Shown: one piece after another, positions 49,603-56,919 of the stretch
How positions within the stretch are numbered: position 1 is the stretch's first letter
Layout: the number at the start of each line of letters is the position of its first letter
DNA from: Yersinia enterocolitica
GTDB taxonomy: Bacteria; Pseudomonadota; Gammaproteobacteria; Enterobacterales; Enterobacteriaceae
Direction: 5' to 3'
Assembly: GCA_002082245.2 (NCBI GenBank)
Contig: NBTC02000002.1
Span: 3,844,001 to 3,908,000, forward strand
Length of the DNA stretch: 64,000 nucleotides
The notes under the pieces: model-generated
The model's input: the letters and a program-made list of their open reading frames with translations, nothing else
Database searches by the model: none
What the model was told of the DNA's origin: nothing
Translations under genes and position numbers: made by a program

Positions 49603-49756
49603 GATTTTTATTCAGCCCTCATCTCATTTCTTAATTGATTACAAGAAATCATTGTCAGTTTCAGTGTCTATTGCCTATGTTAAGTGTGAGCAATGTACTA
49701 ATGATCAGTATTTCAATAACAATAATCCCATCCCCAATTTGGTCTTGCTGCGAAAC

Positions 49757-49785
49757 CCTGCTGCAACACCACGTTAGAAGGGTAT
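49757..49785. repeat. Orphan terminal fragment of an ERIC element upstream of cybC
   Basis: Read on the minus strand, ATACCCTTCTAACGTGGTGT and then TGCAGCAG match the left end of the degenerate ERIC at 14450 in about 23 of 28 positions. The rest of the element is missing. It ends 8 bases before the cybC Shine-Dalgarno core. Confidence 0.5.
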
Positions 49786-49800
49786 AGAAGGAATGTGAGC

Positions 49801-50187
49801 ATGGGTAAGAAAATGATGGCGTTAATGGCGGCGGTGTTACTCAGCGCCAGCACTTTAGCGATGGCTGCCAGCGTGGCTGATAACATGGAAACCATTGCTG
49901 ATAATTACGGCAAAGTGTTGAAGGCTGACTCTACTGATGTGATGAAGCAAGGCTTGCAGGCGATGCGTGCAGCGGCGCAGGATGCACAAAAGGGCATACC
50001 TACCAAGTTGAAGAGTAAAGGCGAGGGTAGCGCGGAGGTGAAGGATTTCCGTCATGGTTTGGACTTATTTATCGGGCAGATTGATGGTGCGCTGGCATTA
50101 GCGAATCAAGGCAAGCTCGATGAAGCTAAAAAAGCAGCGCAAGACTTTAAACCGACCCGCGATACCTACCATAAAAAGTATCGTTAA
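49801..50187 (+). CDS. cybC: Soluble cytochrome b562
   Basis: A 128-residue periplasmic heme protein. A signal peptide (1-22, ALMAAVLLSASTLAMA) precedes a four-helix bundle. The axial heme ligands are Met in DNMETIADN near the mature N-terminus and His in TRDTYHKKYR at the C-terminus; b562 binds heme without covalent links. An ATG at 49801 is favoured over GTG two codons upstream because AGAAGGA ends 8 bases before it. The physiological partner is unknown even in E. coli. Confidence 0.95.
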   Translation: MGKKMMALMAAVLLSASTLAMAASVADNMETIADNYGKVLKADSTDVMKQGLQAMRAAAQDAQKGIPTKLKSKGEGSAEVKDFRHGLDLFIGQIDGALALANQGKLDEAKKAAQDFKPTRDTYHKKYR

Positions 50188-50189
50188 TA

Positions 50190-50280
50190 ATCCCTTTCAC
50201 CCGAATCACTGACTTGAGTCAGTGATTCGGGGCTTGTCCATTTACCGCCTGGCGGTAACGCCAATGGCTTTGGTAATAGT
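50190..50280. repeat. Truncated ERIC element with perfect hairpin between cybC and rnk
   Basis: CCCGAATCACTGAC (50200-50213) and GTCAGTGATTCGGG (50218-50231) form a perfect 14-pair stem with loop TTGA. The right part (ACCGCCTGGCGGTAACGCCA, then ATGGCTTTGG) is ERIC-like and the left end is missing. Between convergent genes, it probably serves as terminator for both. Confidence 0.8.
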
Positions 50281-50281
50281 G

Positions 50282-50692
50282 TTAGCGGTGATATTCACCG
50301 GCTGCTTCTGGCTGGTACAGCAGTTCTAACACAGTAATGCGGGCTTCATCCCCACCTGGTAGCTTCCAACTAATTTCATCATTGACGTGCAGCCCCAGCA
50401 ATGCCGCGCCCAGCGGAGCCATCACGGAAAGTTGTTCGTTACTGTCTTGTAGCGATGCCGGATACACCAGCGTGCGGATATGCTCTTCCTGGTTATTCAG
50501 ATCGCGAAAACGCACACGGCTATTCATGGTCACCACATCTGCCGGAATGGCGTTTGGTGGCAGAATTTCTGCACGATCCAGTTCTTCATTGAGCGCTTGA
50601 GCGACCACTGTACCGGCAAAAGCCGGTTGCGCCAGTAACGCATCCAAACGTTCAGCATCCAGCTCGTTAATCGTGATGGTTGGCTTGGTCAT
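50282..50692 (-). CDS. rnk: Regulator of nucleoside diphosphate kinase Rnk
   Basis: A 136-residue GreA/GreB-like protein that binds RNA polymerase near the secondary channel and influences nucleoside diphosphate kinase levels. It has a short N-terminal coiled coil ([20 protein letters not shown]...) and a C-terminal GreA-like FKBP domain (about 50-136, [27 protein letters not shown]). Length equals E. coli Rnk; codons upstream of 50692 belong to the leader. The leader contains a strong terminator-like hairpin, described separately. Confidence 0.95.
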   Translation of the reverse strand: MTKPTITINELDAERLDALLAQPAFAGTVVAQALNEELDRAEILPPNAIPADVVTMNSRVRFRDLNNQEEHIRTLVYPASLQDSNEQLSVMAPLGAALLGLHVNDEISWKLPGGDEARITVLELLYQPEAAGEYHR

Positions 50693-50721
50693 ACCACTCT
50701 CCAATTCAATTTCAGCAAAAC

Positions 50722-50760
50722 ATAAAAACAACACCCCCACGCCATAGGAGAGGGGGTGTT
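50722..50760 (-). terminator. Terminator-like hairpin in the rnk leader
   Basis: On the minus strand AACACCCCC and GGGGGTGTT form a perfect 9-pair stem, followed by GTTTTTATGTTTT. It stands 30 bases before the rnk start codon with no upstream leftward gene, so it either ends transcripts entering from the right or attenuates rnk. Confidence 0.7.
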
Positions 50761-50947
50761 AGAAAATAGCTTAATATTGATCTGATATTAGGCGCTTCTG
50801 ACTAGAAAAGAAAGAGATCAGGATCACGAACTTTTTTCCACTACAAACCGCACTGACGTATTTATATAAAAGTTATTTTGTTGTTAATGATTAAGTTAAC
50901 TATCTAACAGGCGTTTTTTGCGAAAGTGATCCCACCGGTACATTACA

Positions 50948-50967
50948 TTTCCACTTTGAACTGGAAA
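50948..50967. promoter_or_regulatory. Palindromic operator candidate upstream of the DUF4310-4312 cassette
   Basis: A 20-base near-palindrome, TTTCCACTTTGAACTGGAAA, symmetric at 8 of 10 positions. A half-like TTTCCACT also occurs near 50835. It could bind the PRD regulator coded at the cassette end. Confidence 0.4.
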
Positions 50968-51024
50968 AAAAGCCGCTACACAGCTATTCCGCTTGCAGGT
51001 AGGGTGATGTTACAGCGCAGAGAG

Positions 51025-51044
51025 AAGATAACTGAACTTATCTT
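51025..51044. promoter_or_regulatory. Inverted repeat upstream of the DUF4310-4312 cassette
   Basis: Perfect 7-base arms AAGATAA (51025-51031) and TTATCTT (51038-51044) around a 6-base centre. It lies about 160 bases before the first gene, a second operator candidate. Confidence 0.45.
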
Positions 51045-51070
51045 TATCATCAGAAAGTTGTTACAGACCT

Positions 51071-51181
51071 TAAATAATTCGAGTTGTGGGTAGGCGGCAA
51101 AGGAGTGAGTCCCTGAAGTAAATCACTAGGGCGAGAAAACGTAGCCAACGGCCCTACAACCTGAAGTATGACGGATATAGC
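51071..51181. repeat. ERIC element (reverse orientation) in the cassette leader
   Basis: It runs from AATAATTCGAGTTGTGGG through TAGGCGGCAAAGGAGTGAGT and the centre CCCTGAAGTAAATCACTAGG to CCTGAAGTATGACGGATATA, the ERIC order read backwards. Its right end is 20 bases from the first GTG, so it must lie in the leader or contain the promoter. Confidence 0.8.
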
Positions 51182-51201
51182 AAAAATAGGGGATTGCCAG
51201 C

Positions 51202-51546
51202 GTGAATGATGTAGCCGCATTAAATGCCGCCGAGGAACCTGGAAAAGAAGAGGTAATGATTATTACTGAGCGGGTATTAGCTGAAATTACCGCAATGTTA
51301 AATAGTGAAAATATTTTTACCAATAAAGTTCAGCAACAAATGTTGACATCACATATCCGTGCCATGGTATTGCGTTCCATAACTGGTGAGCCATTACCTG
51401 AAGTGGATAAATCATTATTTGATGAGATTTCAGCACATTCGATGCAAATGGCCCAGCAAGTGGTCGATAAATTTGCCAATTTGCCCATTGAAGAAGCCTA
51501 TTTGTTGTCGGTGCATTTTGAAGTAGCGAAAGACAATAACCCATAA
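51202..51546 (+). CDS. Small single-PRD protein of the SFCGS/DUF4310 cassette
   Basis: A 114-residue soluble protein made almost wholly of one PTS regulation domain, the phospho-histidine-responsive helical domain of BglG-type regulators. The conserved His is in TSHIRAMVLRSITGEPLPEV, and a second in SVHFEV near the end. There is no DNA- or RNA-binding domain, so it probably acts as a phosphorylation-sensing partner of the large regulator at 56920. It corresponds to the family first noted as EF_0829/AHA_3910 in a conserved nine-gene cassette. A GTG start at 51202 has GGGG 10 bases upstream; an ATG at 51256 is an alternative that would give 96 residues. Confidence 0.75.
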   Translation: MNDVAALNAAEEPGKEEVMIITERVLAEITAMLNSENIFTNKVQQQMLTSHIRAMVLRSITGEPLPEVDKSLFDEISAHSMQMAQQVVDKFANLPIEEAYLLSVHFEVAKDNNP

Positions 51547-51569
51547 AACAGTGATCTGGAGAAGTGACT

Positions 51570-51935
51570 ATGAGTCAAATTACCGTTGTGATTGGCGACC
51601 GTTTAGGTAAAGGCCAAAAAGTGGGCCAGGGTGTTGAATTGGCTGGTGGCCGCGTAGTGGTTATTCCCGGTGTTGCCGCAGACATGAAATTGGGTGATGT
51701 GATGAACAGTGAAAAAGCTGACTTTGGCATTTCATTCTGCGGCAGTGGCGGTGCGGGCGCTATTACGGCGCAAAATAAATATGGTTACAAAGCAAAATAC
51801 GGCATGCGTTCTGTTGAAGAAGGCGTGACGGCAATAAATGAAGGCTGCAAAGTGCTGGGCTTCGGATTTATGGATAAAGAAGAATTAGGCCAGAGATTAG
51901 TCGACGCTTATATCAAGAAATACGGTCAACCGTAA
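51570..51935 (+). CDS. Glycine-rich SFCGS family protein, function unknown
   Basis: A 121-residue soluble protein named for the conserved motif ISFCGSGGAGAITAQNKYG (about residues 52-70), with an N-terminal MSQITVVIGDRLGKGQKVGQGVELAGG. A single conserved cysteine in a glycine-rich loop at the end of a beta-strand recalls the phosphorylated cysteine of PTS EIIB proteins; this is only an analogy. It is found in the cassette and lies 23 bases after the PRD gene. The ATG at 51570 is chosen over a GTG two codons earlier because CTGGAG lies 6 to 8 bases before it. It overlaps the next stop-start by one base. Confidence 0.8.
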   Translation: MSQITVVIGDRLGKGQKVGQGVELAGGRVVVIPGVAADMKLGDVMNSEKADFGISFCGSGGAGAITAQNKYGYKAKYGMRSVEEGVTAINEGCKVLGFGFMDKEELGQRLVDAYIKKYGQP

Positions 51936-52231
51936 TGAAAGAGCAATATACCACTCAGGTGCAAGTGAAAGGTAAAGGCGATACTAAGGAAAAAGCTTTC
52001 GCTAATGCACTCGGTAATGTCCAGAATACGGTGTTGAAATCGACACAAAATATTCTGTTACGGATTGAGCCACAAGACGTAAAAGTATTAAACGCAGAAT
52101 TATCAGTTAAAAATGAGAAGTTTTTATTCTTTTTCCTGCCGCGTGAAAGAAAGACATATAGCGTTGAATTAGATATTACCGTGAACGTGACAATTATTAA
52201 TACGGATAAGGTCGTCTTCATATCTAAATGA
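51935..52231 (+). CDS. DUF4312 family protein, function unknown
   Basis: A 98-residue small protein without membrane segments. Alternating polar and hydrophobic strands (YTTQVQVKGKGDTKEKAFANALGNVQNTV, then KTYSVELDITVNVTIINTDKVVFISK) suggest an alpha/beta fold. A central FLFFFLPRERKTY is hydrophobic enough to touch a membrane partner. Start and the previous stop share one base (TAATG), so it is co-translated with the SFCGS protein. I infer a soluble subunit of the DUF4310/4311 membrane system. Confidence 0.78.
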   Translation: MKEQYTTQVQVKGKGDTKEKAFANALGNVQNTVLKSTQNILLRIEPQDVKVLNAELSVKNEKFLFFFLPRERKTYSVELDITVNVTIINTDKVVFISK

Positions 52232-52244
52232 AAAGGATATACTG

Positions 52245-53021
52245 ATGTTTCTAATCATTCTTTTTAAGTCGATTATTATCGGCGGACTGGTCGGTGTGGG
52301 GGTAGGTGTTGGGGCCGCCCGTATGTTTCATGCACCGACAATACAGGGGATGGGGGCATTTCGTACCCTGGGCGAACTGAACTCATGCGAGGGAGATCCT
52401 GCATCGCACTTCTCCTTTGGATTAGGTTTCTTCTTCAACGCCTGGGCCTCTTCGGTGGCAGCAGGTGCCTTTACTCAGGACGTCGACCACCGCATCATTC
52501 CTAACTGGGGTGCCGCCGCATTAATGATTAAAAATCGTAATGTAGCGGAAACCATGCATAACCCGAAAAAGATGGCAATTGCCTGCGGGATTATCGGGGT
52601 TATTGTTGTCAGTTTCCTAAACACCACTGCTTCTGCGGTACCAGCAGCATTACAGGTTACGGCCATTAAAGTATTGGTACCAGCAGCAAATATTCTGGTT
52701 AACACCGTGATGCCGGTTATTTTCTGGCTGGCGGCTATTGATGCCGGGCGTCGCTCTGGTTTCTGGGCCACTATTTTTGGCGGGTTGGCTCAGCTAATTA
52801 TGGGTAACGCTGTACCTGGTCTAGTGTTGGGTATTTTAATTGGTAAAGGTGTTGAGGAAAGCGGCTGGAATAAAGTGACTAAGATCATGATGACAGTGAT
52901 TGTTCTGTTATTTGTGCTCAGTGGTTTCTTCCGCGGATTCGATCTGAAATTCCTGGAGTCATTTAGCCTGAGCGCGCCGGTTTGGCTCGATACCATTCAT
53001 AACGCATTGAGCGGAAAATAA
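52245..53021 (+). CDS. DUF4311 family membrane protein, probable transporter subunit
   Basis: A 258-residue polytopic inner-membrane protein with about six hydrophobic segments (about 4-30, 55-75, 103-125, 130-160, 170-200 and 215-235). Notable are the glycine zipper IIIGGLVGVGVGVGAARM and the polar loop LNSCEGDPASHFSFGLGFFFNAWASS, likely to matter for substrate. It has no similarity I can recall to known ABC, MFS or PTS EIIC proteins. It lies 13 bases after DUF4312 and 18 before DUF4310. Confidence 0.78.
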   Translation: MFLIILFKSIIIGGLVGVGVGVGAARMFHAPTIQGMGAFRTLGELNSCEGDPASHFSFGLGFFFNAWASSVAAGAFTQDVDHRIIPNWGAAALMIKNRNVAETMHNPKKMAIACGIIGVIVVSFLNTTASAVPAALQVTAIKVLVPAANILVNTVMPVIFWLAAIDAGRRSGFWATIFGGLAQLIMGNAVPGLVLGILIGKGVEESGWNKVTKIMMTVIVLLFVLSGFFRGFDLKFLESFSLSAPVWLDTIHNALSGK

Positions 53022-53039
53022 TACAACGAGAGGAGCTTG

Positions 53040-53693
53040 ATGATGGATGAACAAACCAAGAATAATTTCTGGTATGCCGACTGGTCATTTCCGATCTTTG
53101 TAGGATTATTATCCTCCGGCGTATTTGCGGGTACTCATATGTATTATTTATATGGTATCGGTGCATTTAACGAAGTGGCATTTGTTTCAATGCTACGTGC
53201 TGGTATGGATACCGGTGTTTATGGTGCGGTGGCGGCATTTGGTGCCAGCTTCTTATTCGCCCGTATTATTGAAGGTTCGCTTGTCGGTATTTTAGATATT
53301 GGTGGCGCGATTCAAACCGGTGTTGGTCTGGGTGTGCCAGCATTATTACTGGGCGCCGGATTTGTCTTCCCGGTGGCTAATTTTGCCGCCTCACTGGTAA
53401 CCGGCCTGATTATTGGTTTAGCTATCGGCTATCTGATTATTTTGGCGCGTAAATTTACGATTAACCAAAGTAATTCTACTTATGGTGCCGACGTTATGAT
53501 GGGGGCCGGTAACTCCTCTGGCCGTTTCCTCGGGCCATTGATTATCCTGTCAGCCATAACAGCATCAATTCCAATTGGGATTGGTTCTTTAGGTGGCGCT
53601 TTACTGTTTTATCTGTGGAATAAACCAATTACCGGCGGGGCGATTTTGGGTGCCATGATTTTAGGGTCTATTTTCCCAGTCGCTATTTCATGA
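53040..53693 (+). CDS. DUF4310 family membrane protein, probable transporter subunit
   Basis: About 218 residues of polytopic membrane protein with about six hydrophobic segments. It starts MMDEQTKNNFWYADWSFPIFVGLLSSGVFAGTHMYYLYG. The glycine-rich core GILDIGGAIQTGVGLGVPALLLGAG (about 80-105) and the loop YGADVMMGAGNSSGRFLGPL (about 150-170) look like a substrate path. AGGAG ends 4 bases before ATG at 53040; the next ATG at 53043 is equally possible. With DUF4311 it probably forms a two-subunit membrane channel. A stable hairpin follows, marking the end of the transport half of the cassette. Confidence 0.78.
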   Translation: MMDEQTKNNFWYADWSFPIFVGLLSSGVFAGTHMYYLYGIGAFNEVAFVSMLRAGMDTGVYGAVAAFGASFLFARIIEGSLVGILDIGGAIQTGVGLGVPALLLGAGFVFPVANFAASLVTGLIIGLAIGYLIILARKFTINQSNSTYGADVMMGAGNSSGRFLGPLIILSAITASIPIGIGSLGGALLFYLWNKPITGGAILGAMILGSIFPVAIS

Positions 53694-53696
53694 TGT

Positions 53697-53734
53697 CAGG
53701 GGTAAATATTCAAATTACCGGATATTTACCCTGC
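53697..53734 (+). promoter_or_regulatory. Intercistronic hairpin between transport and catabolic halves of the cassette
   Basis: CAGGGGTAAATAT and ATATTTACCCTG pair with one bulge over a 12-base loop, starting right after the DUF4310 stop codon. There is no T-run, so partial termination or mRNA processing is more likely than a full stop. Confidence 0.55.
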
Positions 53735-53766
53735 TAACACTGCTGCAACGTCAAGTAAGAAGGACA
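53734..53766. repeat. Orphan terminal fragment of an ERIC element upstream of the amidohydrolase gene
   Basis: CTAACACTGCTGCAACGTCA followed by AGTAAGAAGG is the reverse complement of the left end of the ERIC copy at 14450, nearly base for base. Only the tip is present. Confidence 0.6.
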
Positions 53767-53784
53767 TAATGGAGAATAAAGATA

Positions 53785-54954
53785 ATGTATGACTTTATTA
53801 TCACACGCGCACTATTAGTTGACGGCCGTCAGGTTAATATCGTAATTAATGATGGAAAAATTGTGGCCGTCGATGCGGCTATTACCACTGAAGATAATAA
53901 TCAAGCCGAGCCTTCAGTTTCTTGCGCTAAAAAAATGTTGGATTTGGCCGGGAAATATTACATCAGTGCTGGCTGGATTGATTCCCATGTGCATTGTTAC
54001 CCCGCATCTCCTATTTATCATGACGAAGCTGATTTGGTCGGAGTCGCCAGTGGCGTGACGACGGTGGTGGATGCCGGCAGCACTGGTGCCAATGATGTGG
54101 ATGATTTTTACCGCCTAACCCGTACCGCCAAAACCCATGTTTATGCTTTTCTGAATATTGCGAAAACCGGCATCGTGACGCAAAACGAATTAGCGGATAT
54201 GGCGCAGATTGATAAGCAAAGTGTCAGTCAGGCTATTGCCCGTAATCCTGGTTTTATTATCGGTATTAAAGCCCGCATGAGCAGCAGCGTGGTCGGTAAA
54301 AACGGCATTAAACCGTTGGTGCGAGCCAAAGAGATTCAACAAGAAAATAATCAGCTACCCTTGATGGTACATATTGGCAATAACCCGCCGGACTTGGATG
54401 AGATTGCCGACTTGTTAACGCAAGGCGATATTATTACTCACTGCTATAACGGTAAGCCCAATCGTATTCTGACCCCTGCCGGGACCTTGCGTGATTCTAT
54501 TCAACGCGCATTGAAACGCGGTGTATTACTGGATGTTGGGCATGGCAGTGCCAGTTTCAGCTTTGATGTTGCCGAACTGGCCATCAAGCAAGGTATTTAC
54601 CCGCACACCATCAGCTCCGACATCTATTGTCGCAACCGTATTAATGGGCCAGTGCACAGCCTGGCGACGGTGATGTCCAAATTTTTCACCCTCGGTTTGA
54701 GCCTTAAACAGGTTATTGCTTGTGTGACAGAAAATGCCGCGCAAGCCCTGAATTTGACTCACAAAGGGATGCTGGCAACGGGCTATGACGCTGACCTGAC
54801 GATTTTTGAGCTGAAACAGCAACCTCAGCTATTCAGTGATTCAGAAGGTAAATCGCTTACCGGTGAGACATATCTGGTGCCACTGGCGGCGGTCGTTGCT
54901 GGTGACGTAGTATTAACTGACGAAGGGAAGTCAAAAGATGTCTTCAGTCTATGA
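53785..54954 (+). CDS. Amidohydrolase/deacetylase-family metallohydrolase of the cassette
   Basis: A 389-residue cytoplasmic hydrolase of the amidohydrolase superfamily. Metal ligands: HxH at His68/His70 (DSHVHCYPAS), the probable carbamylated lysine in FIIGIKARMSSS, then histidines in LMVHIGNN and IITHCYNG and the catalytic Asp in TISSDIYCRN. The group (EF_0837/AHA_3915) is related to dihydroorotases and adenine deaminase and is always next to the PLP enzyme. Removal of an acyl or amide group from a 2-amino sugar acid is the likely job; this is inference. It begins the catabolic half and overlaps the next gene by 17 bases. Confidence 0.85.
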   Translation: MYDFIITRALLVDGRQVNIVINDGKIVAVDAAITTEDNNQAEPSVSCAKKMLDLAGKYYISAGWIDSHVHCYPASPIYHDEADLVGVASGVTTVVDAGSTGANDVDDFYRLTRTAKTHVYAFLNIAKTGIVTQNELADMAQIDKQSVSQAIARNPGFIIGIKARMSSSVVGKNGIKPLVRAKEIQQENNQLPLMVHIGNNPPDLDEIADLLTQGDIITHCYNGKPNRILTPAGTLRDSIQRALKRGVLLDVGHGSASFSFDVAELAIKQGIYPHTISSDIYCRNRINGPVHSLATVMSKFFTLGLSLKQVIACVTENAAQALNLTHKGMLATGYDADLTIFELKQQPQLFSDSEGKSLTGETYLVPLAAVVAGDVVLTDEGKSKDVFSL

Positions 54955-56050
54955 AAAATACCAGTTAAAACATGTAATTAATGCTTCTGGTCGCATGACG
55001 ATGTTGGGCGTTTCAACGCCACGGCAGGATGTGGTTGAGGCGGTAGATTTGGGCCTAAACCATTACTTCGAAATGAAAGATTTGGTCAATAAGACCGGTG
55101 CTTACATTGCTGATTTGCTGAATGTTGAGAGCGCGGTGGTTGTCTCCTGTGCTTCTGCCGGTATTGCTCAGTCGGTCGCTGCGGTGATCGTGAAAGATGA
55201 TGCCAATTTACTGGTTAATCTACATGCTGCCCCGCGCGCAGTGCCACACGAAATTGTTCTGCCGAAGGGCCATAACGTTAATTTCGGTGCGCCGGTCGAT
55301 ACCATGGTGACGCTGGGGGGAGGCAAAGTGGTGGAAGCCGGTTATGCCAACGAATGTTTACCGGAACAGTTGGAAGCGGCGATCACGCCAAATACTGCGG
55401 CGATCTTGTATATAAAATCCCACCATTGTGTGCAAAAAAGCATTCTATCCGTTGAGCAAGCGGTAGTGATTGCGCGCAAGCATCAATTGCCATTAATTGT
55501 TGATGCGGCCGCAGAAGAAGACTTGCAATGTTATTACCAGATGGGTGCAGATTTGGTGATTTACAGCGGTGCCAAAGCTATTGAAGGGCCAACCAGCGGG
55601 CTGGTGTTAGGCAAGAAAACCTATATTGATTGGGTGAAGTTGCAATCAAGTGGTATTGGCCGGGCGATGAAAGTGGGTAAAGAGGGTATTCTCGGCCTGA
55701 CCCGTGCTATTGAAAGCTATATGACGCTGGAAAAAGAGACCGGCCAGCAAATGGTAGAAAAAATGACACCATTTATCAGTCAGTTAAATACCATTGACGG
55801 CGTGTCTGCGAAAGTGGTTTGGGATGCTGCCGGGCGTGATATTGCCCGTACTGAAATCAGTTTTGATGAAGCTAAAATGGGGCGCTCGACACCGGATCTG
55901 GTGGATGCGCTGAAAAATGGCGATATTGCTATCTACTTCCGCGCCTATAAAGCTAATGAAGGCAAAATTGAAGTGGATGTGCGCAGTGTCACGCCATCAC
56001 AACTCGAGATAATTTATACCTGCATTAACCGCCTGGCTAAGGGAGCCTGA
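54938..56050 (+). CDS. PLP-dependent lyase, DgaE-like (D-glucosaminate-6-phosphate ammonia-lyase family)
   Basis: A 370-residue SelA-related enzyme. The PLP-binding lysine is Lys213 in IYSGAKAIEGPTSGLVLG. SCASAGIAQSVAAVI (about 70-85) binds phosphate and LPLIVDAAAEEDL carries the aspartate that holds the pyridine ring. Salmonella DgaE removes ammonia from D-glucosaminate-6-phosphate to give 2-keto-3-deoxygluconate-6-phosphate. This protein is the cassette version (AHA_3916-like), so its substrate could be the same or an isomer. The start lies 17 bases inside the amidohydrolase gene; the aldolase gene follows after three bases. Confidence 0.85.
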   Translation: MSSVYEKYQLKHVINASGRMTMLGVSTPRQDVVEAVDLGLNHYFEMKDLVNKTGAYIADLLNVESAVVVSCASAGIAQSVAAVIVKDDANLLVNLHAAPRAVPHEIVLPKGHNVNFGAPVDTMVTLGGGKVVEAGYANECLPEQLEAAITPNTAAILYIKSHHCVQKSILSVEQAVVIARKHQLPLIVDAAAEEDLQCYYQMGADLVIYSGAKAIEGPTSGLVLGKKTYIDWVKLQSSGIGRAMKVGKEGILGLTRAIESYMTLEKETGQQMVEKMTPFISQLNTIDGVSAKVVWDAAGRDIARTEISFDEAKMGRSTPDLVDALKNGDIAIYFRAYKANEGKIEVDVRSVTPSQLEIIYTCINRLAKGA

Positions 56051-56053
56051 CCA

Positions 56054-56794
56054 ATGAAACTGACCCCGAATTATTACCGTGACCGGGTGTGCCTGAATGT
56101 GTTAGCCGGTTCAAAAGAGAATGCACGCGAGATTTATCAAGCCGCTGAAGGCCATGTCCTGGTGGGGGTGCTATCGAAGAACTATTCTGATGTCGACAGC
56201 GCAGTCAAAGATATGCGCGAATACGCGGCTGTTATCGATAATGCCCTGTCGGTAGGGTTGGGCGCGGGGGATCCGAAGCAATCAACAATGGTCAGCCAGA
56301 TTTCACAGCAGGTGCAACCGCAACATGTGAATCAGGTATTTACTGGTGTTGGCCCAAGTCGTGCTTTATTGGGGCAGCATGATACTGTGGTGAATGGCTT
56401 GATTTCACCGACCGGCAAAGTGGGTTACGTAAATATCTCCACCGGGCCACTCAGTTCACAGCAAAAGGAAGCGATTGTTCCAGTGACCACCGCCATTGCT
56501 ATGTTGAAAGATATGGGCGGCAGTTCGCTAAAGTTTTTCCCAATGAACGGGCTGGACTCTATCGATGAATACCGTTTTGTGGCTGAGGCTTGTGCTGCTA
56601 CCGGCTTCTGGTTGGAACCCACCGGCGGCATCAGTCTGGATAATTTTGAACAAATCGTACAAATTGCACTGGATGCTGGGGTAACGAAAATTATCCCGCA
56701 TATCTACAGTTCGATAATCGACAGCAAAACGGGCAATACTCGCCCAGAAGATGTGCGAACCTTATTAGCTATCGTGAAAAAAATAGTACCGTAA
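56054..56794 (+). CDS. KDPG-type aldolase, DgaF-like (2-dehydro-3-deoxyphosphogluconate aldolase family)
   Basis: A 246-residue class I aldolase-like protein. The TIM-barrel strands NISTGPLSSQQKEAIVPVTTAIAMLKDMGGSSLKFFPMNGL (about 118-160) include the likely Schiff-base lysine in SLKFFPM, and FWLEPTGGISLDNF (about 185) binds the phosphate. Salmonella DgaF cleaves 2-keto-3-deoxygluconate-6-phosphate to pyruvate and glyceraldehyde-3-phosphate. It is larger than the usual 213-residue KDPG aldolase and belongs to the EF_0839/AHA_3917 group. It ends the catabolic operon, 3 bases after the PLP enzyme. Confidence 0.85.
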   Translation: MKLTPNYYRDRVCLNVLAGSKENAREIYQAAEGHVLVGVLSKNYSDVDSAVKDMREYAAVIDNALSVGLGAGDPKQSTMVSQISQQVQPQHVNQVFTGVGPSRALLGQHDTVVNGLISPTGKVGYVNISTGPLSSQQKEAIVPVTTAIAMLKDMGGSSLKFFPMNGLDSIDEYRFVAEACAATGFWLEPTGGISLDNFEQIVQIALDAGVTKIIPHIYSSIIDSKTGNTRPEDVRTLLAIVKKIVP

Positions 56795-56860
56795 TTATTT
56801 GATTTACCTTATATAAAATCACTAGCGGTGAAGGCCTGTGTTGCCGTGTGAGATAACGCT

Positions 56861-56886
56861 CCCCCTCTGGCCATGGTGGCGGGGGG
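56861..56886. promoter_or_regulatory. C/G-rich inverted repeat before the regulator gene
   Basis: CCCCC (56861-56865) and GGGGG (56882-56886) flank an inner GGCCATGG. It lacks a T-run and may be an operator or a transcript-end hairpin between the aldolase and regulator genes. Confidence 0.35.
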
Positions 56887-56919
56887 ATGCCCATACACCC
56901 TGAATAACGGAGTGGAGCA

